From: Thunnus maccoyii
Lineage: Eukaryota; Chordata; Actinopteri; Scombriformes; Scombridae
Direction: 5' to 3'
DNA: 64,000 nucleotides
Assembly: GCF_910596095.1 (NCBI RefSeq)
Contig: NC_056538.1
Coordinates: forward strand, 17,780,501 to 17,844,500
Shown piece by piece: positions 37,901-49,810 of the stretch. Both the position numbers and the translations under genes were made by a program. The notes beneath the pieces were generated by a model. That model made no database searches and was not told where the DNA came from. It saw only the letters and a list, made by a program, of their open reading frames with translations. Each line of letters opens with the position of its first letter. Position 1 is the first letter of the stretch.

Positions 37901-39651
37901 CCCCCCTCTGTTCCTCAGGTTCCTCAACTTACTGATGAACGATGCCATCTACTTACTGGATGAGGCTATTCAGGTGAGACTGTGATGCATTTTGTTCACA
38001 ACCTTCTATACATGCAAAATGTATATACCATCATAACATATACCATGTTTCCACATCTGTTAAATACATAGTAAAATTATTAATTTCATTTAATTTATTA
38101 TCTTAGCAGTTTTTGTGTAAGATTCACCATTTTTCATGAGCTCAGTTTAGAAAAATGAAATTCATATGTGTGTCGACTTTTTTTTGTAGTACCTGAGTAA
38201 AATCAAGGTTCTGCAGCTGGAGCGGGATCGAGGGGAGTGGGACGGTCTGGCCCCTGATGCCCGGAGAGAGAAGGAGTCAAGCCTGCAGATGTTTGGACAG
38301 CTGGGCCGCTTCCACAATATCATGTCCAACGAGACCATTGGCACACTGGCCTTCCTCACCTCAGGTCAGGCAGATTTGATTCTTCATATTGATGAATCCA
38401 TTCAAAGTTTGTCTTCATCTGCCTCATGTTTTTTTTTTCTTAAACCATTTTCCTCGTTTCCAGAGATCAAGGGGATCTTTGTGCACCCCTTCCTGGCTGA
38501 GAGGATCATCTCCATGCTTAACTACTTCCTGCAGCACCTGGTGGGTCCTAAGATGGGTGCCCTTAAAGTCAAGGACTTCAGTGAATTTGACTTCAAGCCC
38601 CAGCAGCTTGTTTCTGATATCTGCACCATCTACCTGAACCTGGGGTATGTTGTGAACACACTTCTTTTACATCCTAAATAGATGATATAATTGGAAACAA
38701 AGGACAATAAACTTCAAAATAAACATTTAGCAGTATGTGTTGATATTTTCTTCTTTTAATTTTGTTCTTTTATTGAGGCCATATTCTCTGGAGAAGAAAT
38801 ACAGTGGCACACTGCTGAGTACAAACACTATTTTTGGTTTCCAAATTTAAAAAAGTGTTTTTGTCTTTGGCAGAGATGAGGAGAATTTCTGTGCCACAGT
38901 CCCAAAGGATGGACGATCGTATTCTCCTACCCTCTTCTCCCAGACAGTTAGGGTACTAAAGAAGATCAACAAACCTGGGGACATGATTGTGGGTTTTGGA
39001 CTCCTTGCTGATAAAATAAAGGTATCATTTGACATATGTTTGTCAGAGATAATCCTGGAATTCATGTTGAGTTTTTACAAACCTTATGAATCTATGCAGT
39101 GGTCACTGTGGTGTATGCGGCAGGAAATTCTTCAAACGTTGGACGTCATTCTGTCTCTGCTTTAGTCCCATGCAGACAGACAGCAGCAAGAAGAGGAGAC
39201 TTATTCAGATGCCCCAGATGAGTTCTTAGACCCCATCATGTCAACCTTGATGCTTGATCCTGTTCTTCTCCCATCCTCCAATGTCACAGTTGACCGCTCA
39301 ACTATAGCCAGGCATCTCCTCAGGTTTGTTACTTCCGACAAAGCACTGAAATTCTCTCAAGGTGATATCTACAAGGCATTGTTACCCATTTGATTTTTAT
39401 TGTCTTTTCTTTGTTCTATCATCTGATTAGTTGCTAAGGGCTTTATGTATATGTATAAAGCTGGTGTGCAGGAGTCAAATAAGGAACCACTTATTGATTT
39501 CTGTCCTCCTTTCAGCGACCAGACAGACCCATTCAACCGCAGTCCCCTAACCATGGATCAGATCAGGCCAAATGAGGAACTCAAACAGCAGATCTTGCAG
39601 TGGCTGGATAAGCATAAGCAGGAGAGCCTGCAGATGGGACCTAGTGGCTAG
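31960..39651 (+). CDS. ube4a: Ubiquitin conjugation factor E4 A (U-box E3/E4 ligase), complete, 19 coding exons
   Basis: Coding exons: 31960-32089, 32288-32464, 33459-33571, 33764-33916, 34084-34243, 34386-34588, 34672-34863, 34963-35296, 35452-35578, 35784-36091, 36272-36404, 36546-36736, 36990-37090, 37860-37973, 38190-38364, 38464-38644, 38874-39021, 39166-39323, 39516-39651. Phases agree throughout, giving 1077 residues (human about 1066). The N-terminus [16 protein letters not shown] and stretches such as [40 protein letters not shown] and [20 protein letters not shown] are near-identical to mammalian UBE4A. The order is a variable acidic/Ser-rich N-terminus, the large helical Ufd2p core (roughly residues 330-960), then a U-box (about 995-1067) with [12 protein letters not shown] and [20 protein letters not shown]. 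The protein extends ubiquitin chains on substrates together with E1, E2 and E3. The donor after exon 3, GTCTGA, is weak. Confidence 0.97.
32641..32693. repeat. Perfect 24-bp inverted repeat (hairpin) in ube4a intron
   Basis: The arms attacacattacaccccatt+caga (32641-32664) and their exact reverse complement (32670-32693) flank the 5-base spacer tacag. It lies in the intron between coding exons 2 and 3. No TIR-type transposon ends or target-site duplication are evident. Confidence 0.9.
37705..37772. mobile_element. Mariner-like MITE (TA-flanked foldback)
   Basis: The left arm is CCAGTCAAAGGTTTGGACAC followed by ACCTTCCCATTC; the right arm is its imperfect reverse complement ending CCTTTTGACTGG. 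TA dinucleotides flank both ends (37703-37704 and 37773-37774), as expected for Tc1/mariner-type target duplication. It lies in the ube4a intron before coding exon 14; a degenerate copy is at 5703-5757. Confidence 0.7.
39166..39648 (+). other. ube4a: UBE4A U-box domain exons
   Basis: The last two coding exons (39166-39323, 39516-39648) encode the U-box: [31 protein letters not shown], then [20 protein letters not shown] and a short Lys/Gln-rich end. The U-box is a RING-like fold without zinc ligands that recruits the E2 enzyme. The Pro-Ile-Met, Asp-Pro-Val and Phe-Asn-Arg-Ser-Pro-Leu positions typical of U-boxes are intact. Confidence 0.93.
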
Positions 39652-40782
39652 CCTCGATCCCTCGCTGTGATAAACAATGACTGCACCCCCGTTTTCTCTC
39701 CCGGCCCACGTCTAGTGTGCTCCTCTCTGCTTCTCAGCTAATCCATGGTGTGCTTGCCTCTGTGGATTTCTTCTGACTCCTCCGGTCCGACTAACATTGC
39801 ATTAGCCTTTCATGCAGCCTTCATGCTCAGTGGATTATCTCTGTGACAACAGTCCAGGCAAACTGTAGCCCACCGGCTGGTGACAAGTTCAATATACACA
39901 CACACACAGTAGCTGTTTGACTCCCATAATGCCCTATGGTAAACATTAGTAGGGCAACACAACCTCTGGTTCCTCTCTCTCTCTCTCTCTCTCTGAATAC
40001 TGTGTATTAATTAGTTATCATCACATTCAGAACTGTGGCCAGGAGTATCTGTTCAACAGGACTTGTTGAATGTACTATATGAACTTGTGACTTACCTGCT
40101 GGCGCTAACAAGATTTTATACTGCGAGGTAAGTATTTTTGGGAACTCAGATGGCAGAACAAAGATGAAACTGTTAATGATTTGACCATAATTTCACCTAC
40201 AGTAAGAATACGTGATACACTGCCTTTTTATGTTTTTGAACACCCTATATTTTAGCACTTTTGGCTGAAACTCAAGCAGCATGCTCATTGTAAATAAAAT
40301 TAGAAATTAAATGTGAGGCATAGATAAAACTGGATTAAAATGTGTGTGGCTCTTATTTTATTGGCAAAGATATAGATTTGCTCTCCTGTGGCACAACTCT
40401 GCACATTTGTCTTGGAACTGTCTGTATATTTTATAGGCTTAATAAGGGTGATTTCTTTTAAGTGCAACTGTCTTTAATTAAGCACCAATTAAAGATCTTG
40501 TTAGGATATGAGAGCTCACTAATTAATAGATCATTAAATGAAAGGTTGAAAGGACACTGTTGCTTATACTGAAATGCAGAGTGGAAGTGCAAGAGCTGCT
40601 CACAGCTGTTAGAAATTTAAATTAATTGCTCCAATGACATCTTGGACAACAAACAAGCAAAATAAATCTTTGGAAAAACTTTTTTTCCTCACATATTGTT
40701 TTTAAATTGGCAGTAGTACTCCAACGTGGCAGTCGTCAGTTGCCTTATTATCACTTCTTAGTAGTGCAAGGCAGTAAAGGTA

Positions 40783-40783
40783 A

Positions 40784-40824
<41 letters not shown>

Positions 40825-40837
40825 TATATATGTATGT
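40783..40837. repeat. (TA)n microsatellite
   Basis: About 55 bases of AT dinucleotides with interspersed G/C in TATGTA and TACATA units. Confidence 0.9.
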
Positions 40838-41996
40838 CTATACTGAGTAACCAAAATGTCTTCCTGTGAACACTAGAACATGGTTTGTAAGTATAAATTT
40901 AGGTATTACTCTTGAGAAATAAAAGTGTCTTACAAAGAAACTACCACTTAATGTATTTTAGCACTGCAGCTTTCAGTATCAGAAGGCATGATGTCATTCA
41001 TGACATGTTGAACACCACTGGCTGTTACTGGTCTTTGCTTCTGATTTTTAAACTGGAAAATCATTACATCTATTCCATGTATGGTCTTAATTTTAAGGTT
41101 AAATTTCTTGATTGAACCACAAAATGCCAAAATATGGAGTGTTCAATGATCTTTGGCAGTGTGTATAATAGTCATCATTCCCCTTTACGTCATTAACATT
41201 TATGTGATTAACTGATGTAACCCCGATATAGCGTTTTGAAAGGATTTTTTGTTGTGTGCAAGCGTAGTGTTTCAACATGGGCAAACAGCTGATCAATAGA
41301 ATCGGTGCCTAAAACCACGAGCCTTGCAGTAATGTCAGCCAATGAGGGTCTGACTTGTTTCATACAGTTGAGACGTTACTATTAGTTTGTTGCTTTGAGG
41401 CATATAGAGAGCTGCGGGTAGAATATTAAAGAAAGATGGTGAGAAAAAGATCACTTGTTTTTGAGAAGCTTTTTTCAATTAAAGAGTTTTAATTCAAAAT
41501 CAAATGTATAAAATGGCAAAATGTGAGAGAAAGATTATGTGTTTGTTGGCATGCCCTCATACTGTATGTTGAATATCTACCACCTGGATGATTACATGGG
41601 TTAAATTATAATGCAATATTTTTGTTTTAATTATCATTATAAAATGTTTATTTTGGATGTACAGTATGATTAAGAAATAAAACAAATGTGCGTTATATAA
41701 GACACTGTTATATTCTTATTCAGGAATATGATAGCAGAGTGTTTTCTTTACCAGTATACGATATCAGTCATTTGAAATAGATCATTAAATTTAGATACTT
41801 TACCAATACACTAACTGATATTTGTGAATGATGTATATTGAATCATGAGGCTATGGTAAATATTAAATCTTACACTATGAATATTTTACTTTTAAGTAAT
41901 ATAAACAGTCTCAGATGTCTTTGGGTAGCATGTATCTGTCTCCGTTTGGAAGGTTTTTTAACTCTTAAGTCTCTTCCAAACAACTTGTACAGGAGC

Positions 41997-42768
41997 TAGG
42001 GATGTGCCCGAATACATATACATTATTTGGCAAAGCACAAATAGTGGGTTTTTTATGAATAGTTGTTTCATACAAATATTTTAAGAATTACTTGTTTTCG
42101 GGAAGAAAAAAAAACATATTAAATACCAGCGCGCAGGTCAGTTACATCGCTATCTCAGTTTCTCTCCTCTGCTGCTCTGTTACGTCTATCAGCAGGTCTC
42201 AACGAGGGGAGTCACATCCACCTGCTACATGATGCACATTTCCTAATTTGGACATCACTCCTGGAGTTGGGGATGTCCCCCAGAGATAAAGCTGAGCTAC
42301 TGACACACGCAAAGTGCTCCCAACAGACTCTCCATAACCTGTTGTTTCCCTTCTCCTTTCCACAAAGTAAAAATAAAGCAGTAAATGAAAAGTGCAAAGC
42401 AAGAACTGCCTTTGAAGTTCTTCCCTACATGTGACACGTTTTGCTGTCTCCGTGTTATTGGTGTATAAATAGGCAGAGGTCTGTCTGTAATGAGGTGATG
42501 AGTAAAGTTCTAACTCAGTAGTCAGCGCAGTTGTCTGTGATCTGGGAGACTCCAGTTCGAGACCTGATGTGGGGACCTCCTTTGTAAGGTAGTTTATTCA
42601 TGAACACTTATTGTAACACTTTAATTTTCTAAAATTAAAAGTGTAATAAAAACAAAAACTGGATATTTAAGCCTCTTTCCTCTTTTATTCAAATACAAAT
42701 ACAAATACTTTTGCTGCCTCAACAAATACAGATACAAATAAAAATACTGGGCTCTCTGCACATCCCTA
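41997..42768. mobile_element. Non-autonomous hAT-type element with 8-bp target-site duplication
   Basis: Terminal inverted repeats are TAGGGATGTGC on the left and GCACATCCCTA on the right, perfect over 11 bases. The octamer ACAGGAGC flanks both ends (41989-41996 and 42769-42776), an exact target-site duplication of the length used by hAT elements. The subterminal region is rich in 'aaatacaaatac' repeats. No transposase is encoded over 772 bases, so it is a deletion derivative or MITE. The unmutated duplication suggests a comparatively young insertion. Confidence 0.88.
42498..42572 (+). other. tRNA-like (box A / box B) sequence inside the hAT element
   Basis: Within the element, 'taactcagtagtcagcgcag' resembles a tRNA D-arm/box A and 'agttcgagacc' about 30 bases later resembles box B (GTTCGANNC). 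It cannot be drawn as a full cloverleaf with confidence. It may be a captured SINE head or tRNA relic, or coincidence. Confidence 0.3.
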
Positions 42769-43004
42769 ACAGGAGCAATGTCTTTATGTAAAACTATGAC
42801 CCCATGACTTGGGGATTAGCATAATGTCCTCTTCATTGTGCATAAGATGCTCCTGGTTGTAACTTTTACATCCAGTTGACATCATAAACTTAAACATTTA
42901 TTATAAAAAATAGCTGTTTTTGTTCATGAGTATTGATAGACTGCCCCAAGATATAGGAACTTCCAAGTTTGTTACTGGATTGTGTAGTTTTCATCTTTAT
43001 ATAT

Positions 43005-43043
43005 ACTACCACCAAAGTATATGCAATATACTTTGGTGGTAGT
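43005..43043. repeat. Perfect 18-bp hairpin
   Basis: actaccaccaaagtatat, a three-base spacer gca, then its exact reverse complement atatactttggtggtagt. It lies in the spacer between ube4a and kmt2a. Confidence 0.9.
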
Positions 43044-44270
43044 TCAAGTTCAAATTGTTCACTTGCCCACATTGAGTTATTTGGTTTGGGTTTAAGCACA
43101 CACAGTAGTTTCTAGGTAAAAATATAAACATGTTAAGTTGACAAAACTACATTGTTCTCAAAGGCAACTTGCTATAGTTTGTCTTTCACTGTAAAGGTAT
43201 TTATCAAACTGTTCTTTCAAATAAGCTTCTCTATTCTGTAATAGAGGCTCAATTTTCTCTCTGAGATTTAGTGGTGTTTATTTTGAAAAAATACGTATTA
43301 TCTATAACTATATCTATATTAGGTTGTAAGTTGTATTTTGGCTGATACTATATTTGTAATGAAACTTAAAGATTCTGAAAGCATATTAGGGCTGCCAATC
43401 TAAATGAAGGACATCTTTGTAAATTAATAATGCGTATTATTAAATCCATATGTTTTACAGGTGATGAAGATCCCTGATGATAGTGTCCAGGAGCAAAGAT
43501 TTCAAGGTGGAAAAAACATTTCTTATGCTATAGTATAATAAATTAGTAAGGGACCTTTGCAATATCAATCCACCTGCAACATTTCCACCCACCAGATTTA
43601 TCTACTTTAACTTAATTAATTGCCAAACATAAGTTGTATTTATAATTCTCTGTTAATTAATCAATTACATGCATGTGAAATAACTCCATATGGTGCTTCT
43701 CTTCCAATGAGCCATCAGTCCAATGATGCATCTTCCCAAAACAGAGATGGGTGTGCACAAGCACACAAGAGCAATAAGAAGTGTCTTTAGATAGACAGAA
43801 TATGGTCAAAAATCTTGAAGAAAGATTTTTTTTGCAGAGACAGTTCTTTTTTTCCAATCTCTTTTATACTCAAAACAAGACTTAATATTGGGTGTTTGGG
43901 TATTCAGGCATGGTGGTAATTCATGGGTCTAGTATGCTAATGGAGCTGCTCTTATCTGTTTGATATGCATGTGTGGAGCTGAAAAAAATCACCACAACTC
44001 TATTTGTGCAGCAGGTGTTATTGAAATAATAATTTCACTTGTTAAATGTCATAGCAAGTGGAGGTGGTGGAGCAGAGTAATATCCTTCATTGGGTGGAGA
44101 ATGCATTGCTATTCCCTCCTGCCATAACACATATTCTAATACAGATAACTATCGCAGCCTCCTGTTAGTAGATTGTCTGTTGTCTCGGTTTGGCTGCAGT
44201 TAATAAAAGGCTTCTTATCTTCCTGTTTCAATAAACCACAGTGAAAGCTAACGGTCTTGCTCTTCCTTGC

Positions 44271-44900
44271 GATTCAAGTGCGACGCTTCTTTCCCGGGCA
44301 AAGCCCCTGAACCTGATTTGGATTAAGCCATGCAGAGTCTGAATAGGGCCGCTGAGAAAATGCATTGTCGGGGTTTCTTCAGTTCCGCCCCGCAACATGC
44401 ATAACGACGTGTCGGCCAGTGAGAGTGCAGGCTGCGCTGGAGGTTGTTTATGTGAAGTGCTGGGTTAGGGTTCCGCCCACCGAGGTATCTCTGATCGCAG
44501 GGCAGACAGGCAGAGTGTAAAATGGCGCACAGCTGTCGGTGGCGGTTCCCCGCTCGGCCCGGAGGGAGCAGCAACTCCGGTACCGGGAGGAGAGCGGGCC
44601 GAATCAGGGTTACTGCCTCTCTGCGGAATGTTTCGGGAGCCCACCCCAACGCAGCCGGGCTCGGACCCGGGTTTGATGCTGCACTACAGGTCTCTTCGGC
44701 TATCGGGAGCAACCTGCAGAAATTTCGGGATGTTTTGGGGGAATCGAGTGACTCGAGCAGCGGGGAGGTAAGCACAGGACAGGGGCAGGAGCAGCCCCGG
44801 CGGTCACCCGGGAGCATCGGTCAGACAGCTGCGGGGACACGGTGCATCTGGGGGAGCCCGTTTCTTCCGAGCTAACGGTTACTCTCTCTCTGCCCAAACG
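44271..44900 (+). promoter_or_regulatory. kmt2a: CpG-rich promoter/first-exon region of kmt2a
   Basis: CpG density rises sharply relative to the flanking AT-rich DNA, from about 44270 through exon 1 and into intron 1, as in CpG-island promoters of housekeeping genes. The start codon context AAAATGG has A at -3 and G at +4. The transcription start is not resolved. Confidence 0.6.
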
Positions 44901-47900
44901 TTGACCATCTTTTCCCTCTTCCTAACGTTAAGTGAGGCTGTGAGAAAACTTGTCATTGCCAGGATGCTCTGTTAACTTTGAGTTGGGCTGCTGTGGCCTT
45001 AAACTCCACACTTTTAATGCTCTTACAACATTTAACTTTAGCTAGAAAAACAAAACAAACGGTTATCAGATGTATGGTCTCAACGGCTCTTACTGGAAAG
45101 TTTTCCTCACCTTTTACTGGAGTGTGACTGAGGACAGGCTACATCCACACAGTTGGGATGAACTGGTGCTAACGTCTGTGTGCTAGCCCCGACCAAAACA
45201 CTGCAGGGATCTCCTTGGTTTCATCCTTTAAATTAAATATACATATCAGTTAACACATTGAACATTTGCTGGCACATTTGGTGACTAACTCACAGTGTAA
45301 CTAAGCCGTTACAACTGGTTTACTAGTTAGCTACTTGACATTAGCTTTGATGGGAAGCGTTCACGGCTGGACATGTCGCCTTCAAATGCATGTACATTAA
45401 CACACAGTAAAAGTTATCGTCCTGTATTAGCGTTATTACGCGTATTTCCGGCAGTAAAACTGCATTTAAATATCTTGTGTCTGTTATAAACATATATATA
45501 AAACGATGTTTCCTCAGGGTGCAATAGCTTGGGGGGCTTCAACATAGCGTGTAAATGTGTTTGAAAACAAGACATGTCAACTTGAAGGAGGCGAGAGCAC
45601 ACAATTGTGGTTTGTAAGTAGCTAACGTGAACTCAGCTAGTTTATTATTTACTTTACTTGCTTCCACATTTCTATCAATAGTATATGAGCTCAGGGGCTG
45701 GCTGTTTGCAGTGAGGTGTCAACCCCTTGCAGCCAAAGCTTGGCTAACATAGCTGGTTGGTTAGCTCGCAGGCTAGCTGTCTACATCTCAGAGCTAAAAC
45801 TACACCATTATTATCCTCTCGTAAGCGATGTTAAAGTTGCAGGTTTGCTCGGGAGCTTGCCGTGTTTACCCCTGGCTAGCATATAGCTATGCAGCGGGGT
45901 TAAGCATATTAGCTAAAGTTGGCGGAGCTCACACATACAACTAAATAATTTTGCTGTTTGGTGTTAAAGCTAGGACAGCTACCATGCTACGCACTACGCC
46001 ACGCTAGCCATCGGGGCTATTGCTGATGCATAGGAAAATGGGAGGTGGACATGTTTTCCCCTTCTCTGCACAGCCAGTGCGTAGCTAGTACCAAAAAATA
46101 ATACGGGGGGTTTTTTAATGCTTGAGCTCGAACGCAGAGCCACACACTCAAAATGTCTCTCTTCGGTGTTTAAATGCTATTGCGAGTATGTCGACGTGTT
46201 TTTTATGATCAGAAAGGAGACATGCTAGTGACAGTGCGCATGCAGGGCTGGCTACAATAACAACGAGCCCCTTCTTGACGGGCCGTGTGATGTGGGGGTG
46301 TGTTCGCCTTAGCGAACTACCATCTTCCTTCTCCATGATGAGCAGCATGCGTTCATTGCAGTGGGAGTACACTGTGTGGTGATGTTTACCAGCAGCCCCA
46401 GTGCTTCTAGTCTGACGCTTATTTAGTTGACGCACAGCAGTATTTACATACATACTGGTTAGACATGTAACTATGTTTTTATCTTGAATTTGATTTTTTT
46501 TTTCATGTTATTGAATCATGTTTTGGAGATTATAATAGCTGTTTTCATAGTGTAGCAGTCAGACTTTGTACAGTATTGGAAGATATTTCAGTCACTACTT
46601 TAGCAATATCCACCTGACTGAGCTTTAATTGAATACCTTTTTGATAATGTCTTTGCATTTTCTGAATATATATCTAAAGCATGGGATGGAAGGAGAAGAA
46701 TAAAATGATAGATAAATCCCTCATACTCTGTTCTATATGGATTGCAGACTGTTGGTTTATGACCTGGTTCAACAGTGTTTGGCACTAAGGGATGCATGGA
46801 TGCATATGTAGATTTTGTTATGTATGGATGTGTGTAATGTGTCTTGTGCTTATGGGGCTGTGACTGTGTATTTGTTGTTTTCATGTGTGGGTTATTTCCT
46901 AGAGCGTGATTTGTAGGAGGGTTATGTTTATGTTTGGTTTGTTGTTGGTCAATGTGTCTGAATGATTCCATGAGGGATGGGTCAATAACCAGACATGAAA
47001 ATAAAACTATTCATTCAATCCACTAATATACAGTGTACTATGCTCTTGCATAATAACATAATTGAACAGTCTATACTCAGCGAATAGTATATTATAGTAG
47101 TGGTTGTATCTCTAGTTTCTATTCTATTTTGATTTATTCTGTTTATTTTTTATATTTGAGTTAGTTTATTTAGTTATTGTATATAATTAAGCCTTTAATT
47201 GCATTTGTTTCTTTTACCTACCTCACTTTAATTTCTTCATGATATTATGGAGAAACATAGATTTTAATTTATATAACATCTTTGTGCGCTTTTTAAATTA
47301 CTACAGTAGGAATCCCTCCAACCATTTACTCACACAGACTGACAATAATTGAGAGTATAGTACTATTTTGGATCTGTGTAGAAAGACCATTAAACCATTA
47401 ACTAGGGACCATTAAATCCCTGTGGAAGATGCGGATACAGCAGGGTGATGTCATTGATTTTAAGTACATTTGTATTGTCAGTTGATGCTTTATGATGTTC
47501 TGGGGAAACAAACATGGTACTTGAAATATTTTTGTAATAAATAGTTTTGCGTTTCAATTGCTTTTTTAAGCTTTTTGAGTTCTTTCCACCCCTACTTTGA
47601 AACATGATGATGAGTGAACGTGTAGCAGTATTGGGGATGTGTAGAGACAGACCGGACTCCTGGTGGAGCTTGAAGCCTATGCAAGATGCAGACACAGTGT
47701 GTTGATTTCATTGGTTTTAAGTACATATATACTCCAATGTTTCTCCTAGGTTGACAGCTTTGGCCTGGTGGCCTGGTGGGGGTGGGGGTCCTTAGCAGCC
47801 ACACATTTCTCCATTCTCTATTTCTCTGTTTAGCACATACTGTCAATGGTTTAGCATCGTCAGGTTAGGCTAACCCATTGGTGCTAACTTCAGGGCTAAC

Positions 47901-49669
47901 CCCCTTCACTTTTCCAGCAGTTTGGGAAAGAACAGACAAGACTTTTCTTGGTCTTGAGAAGCCGCAGCATTTATTAACTGACAAACTGTAGCTTGTACTG
48001 TACATTTACTGCCAGATTTAAAATTTACCGCAACCCTTTTTCTCTGCTCCGATCGCATTTACCATCACTTTTCTGCAGCTCGCTCTCTCATTCCATGTTA
48101 ACCACTCACTCACTTACCTATTGCCCTGTTCCTTAAAAGGAGATGCGCTACCAGGAGTTTCCCAGACAACGACACAGACATTGACTCATGTTTTGAAACA
48201 GCGCCGCTCAGAGGCTCCCAAACGTTATTGATTTCCAAATGAATGGGTATTTGGCTTTATTTTTGGCATTTAAAAAAAAAAAATCGTCTGGAGGGATCTC
48301 ATTGTACAATTATAGGGGAAACCCTGTACTGAATCAAAGCTTTATGATATTCTGGACAAATATTAACTGTAGTTGAAATATCAACTTTGTGAGCAAATGG
48401 TTTTTTAAGTAACAAGAAGCTGCTCCTTCCCCTACTTCAGTGAAGGGTATAGCAGTATTTGGGATGTGTGGATCATTAAATCCCCATGGAACCTGGAGCC
48501 TATGGACGTTTGCGGACACAGCATGGTGATTTCATTGAGAAGCAGTGTAGAGCCTGTCTGGCCAGACTGGGGCAGGATTGTTCAGGCTCACCGCAGCCTG
48601 CTGAGCTCACAGGGCGACCCTGAACAGAGCGCCAGCCGGACACTTGGCCACCCCTCCTTCCTCCATCCAGGCAGAAAGACCCAAATCCACTTCAGACACA
48701 CACAACCCCGTCTGAGAGGCAGAGCAACTTTTCTTCTGACAGCTGCCACTTTGGAATGGATTACTAAGCCTATTGGGGTGGCTCAAAAGGGTGCTTGTCG
48801 GCTGTTGCTGTCCAAATGAAGGCATTTGTTAGCTTTTGTGTGTGTGTGTAGGGAATTCATTTTCTTGATCCGGCCAAATTGCCGTTGCTTGTTTTGGTGC
48901 CGAGACTTTTTTGTGAATGTGTGACTCCCACCACCCCTCACCTCCACAACCTCAACCCCAACCTCACTGTCCATCTAATCAGACTTTGCATCATTTTCCC
49001 TTTTTATTCTCGGCCCATTATGTCTGCTGCATCCATTCCAATCACATATTATAACCAATGTTTAATCATTCATACAAAAGTGCAGCTGAATAGATGTATC
49101 AACCCAAATGTCTCTTTGCCTCACTGGTTAGAGAGAAATGGTGTGTTTGAGCGGAAGGGGCGTCAGTCCAGCAGGTGTTTGGCCTATTTAAATGGAAGAC
49201 CCCCCCATCGCCACCCCCATCCCCCCCACCCGCTTACCCATCCCCGAGACAGCGTGTGGATTGGAGCAGGAAGCTTTGTGTCTGCTTTTATTCTTGCTCT
49301 CACAAAGTGCGGGCGGCTGAAAGAGCGCAGGCAGGGATATCAAAGGGTGCAGGGCGACCCCCCTCCTCCCCACGGGACAACGCTGGGAGGAGAATTAGTC
49401 ACAGACCCTCCCATCCATGGCTTTATTCTGCTACAGCAGGCGGGCAAGGAGCTTTCACCTCTGCTTTAGGAGTTGCCTGACTGAGAGAAAGGCGGCAATT
49501 GTGTCGTCTTTCTTACTCTTTGTGTGTGTGTGTGTGTTGGGGTGGGGGGGTTTCAGGGTGTCCCTCAGACTTAATGTCCCTCATTGCACTCAGGAGTAGG
49601 CGTGTCTTCTTTGTCTTTATTTTGATTAGAACTTCAATTCATGCTGCCTGGTTGGGTGAAGAGTAGAGG

Positions 49670-49742
<73 letters not shown>

Positions 49743-49751
49743 CCTGCCAGC

Positions 49752-49810
<59 letters not shown>

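Larger units (their letters stand above)
39652..44270. other. ube4a 3' UTR and ube4a-kmt2a spacer
   Basis: Directly after the stop codon comes the probable ube4a 3' UTR; AATAAA at 40293-40298 is a candidate polyadenylation signal. The spacer then holds an AT microsatellite (40783-40837), a hAT-type element with target-site duplication (41997-42768) and a perfect hairpin (43005-43043). No open frame resembling atp5mg or any other known protein was found. Confidence 0.65.

Noticed and set aside
44323-44817. 164-codon minus-strand frame over the kmt2a first exon
   Set aside because: The frame is open only because of CpG-rich composition; no domain, and the plus strand carries the KMT2A N-terminus. 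A divergent transcript from the CpG island remains possible but is not supported here.
48879-49469. 196-codon plus-strand frame in kmt2a intron 1
   Set aside because: Pro/His-rich translation from C-rich DNA, no known domain and no recognisable splice partners.
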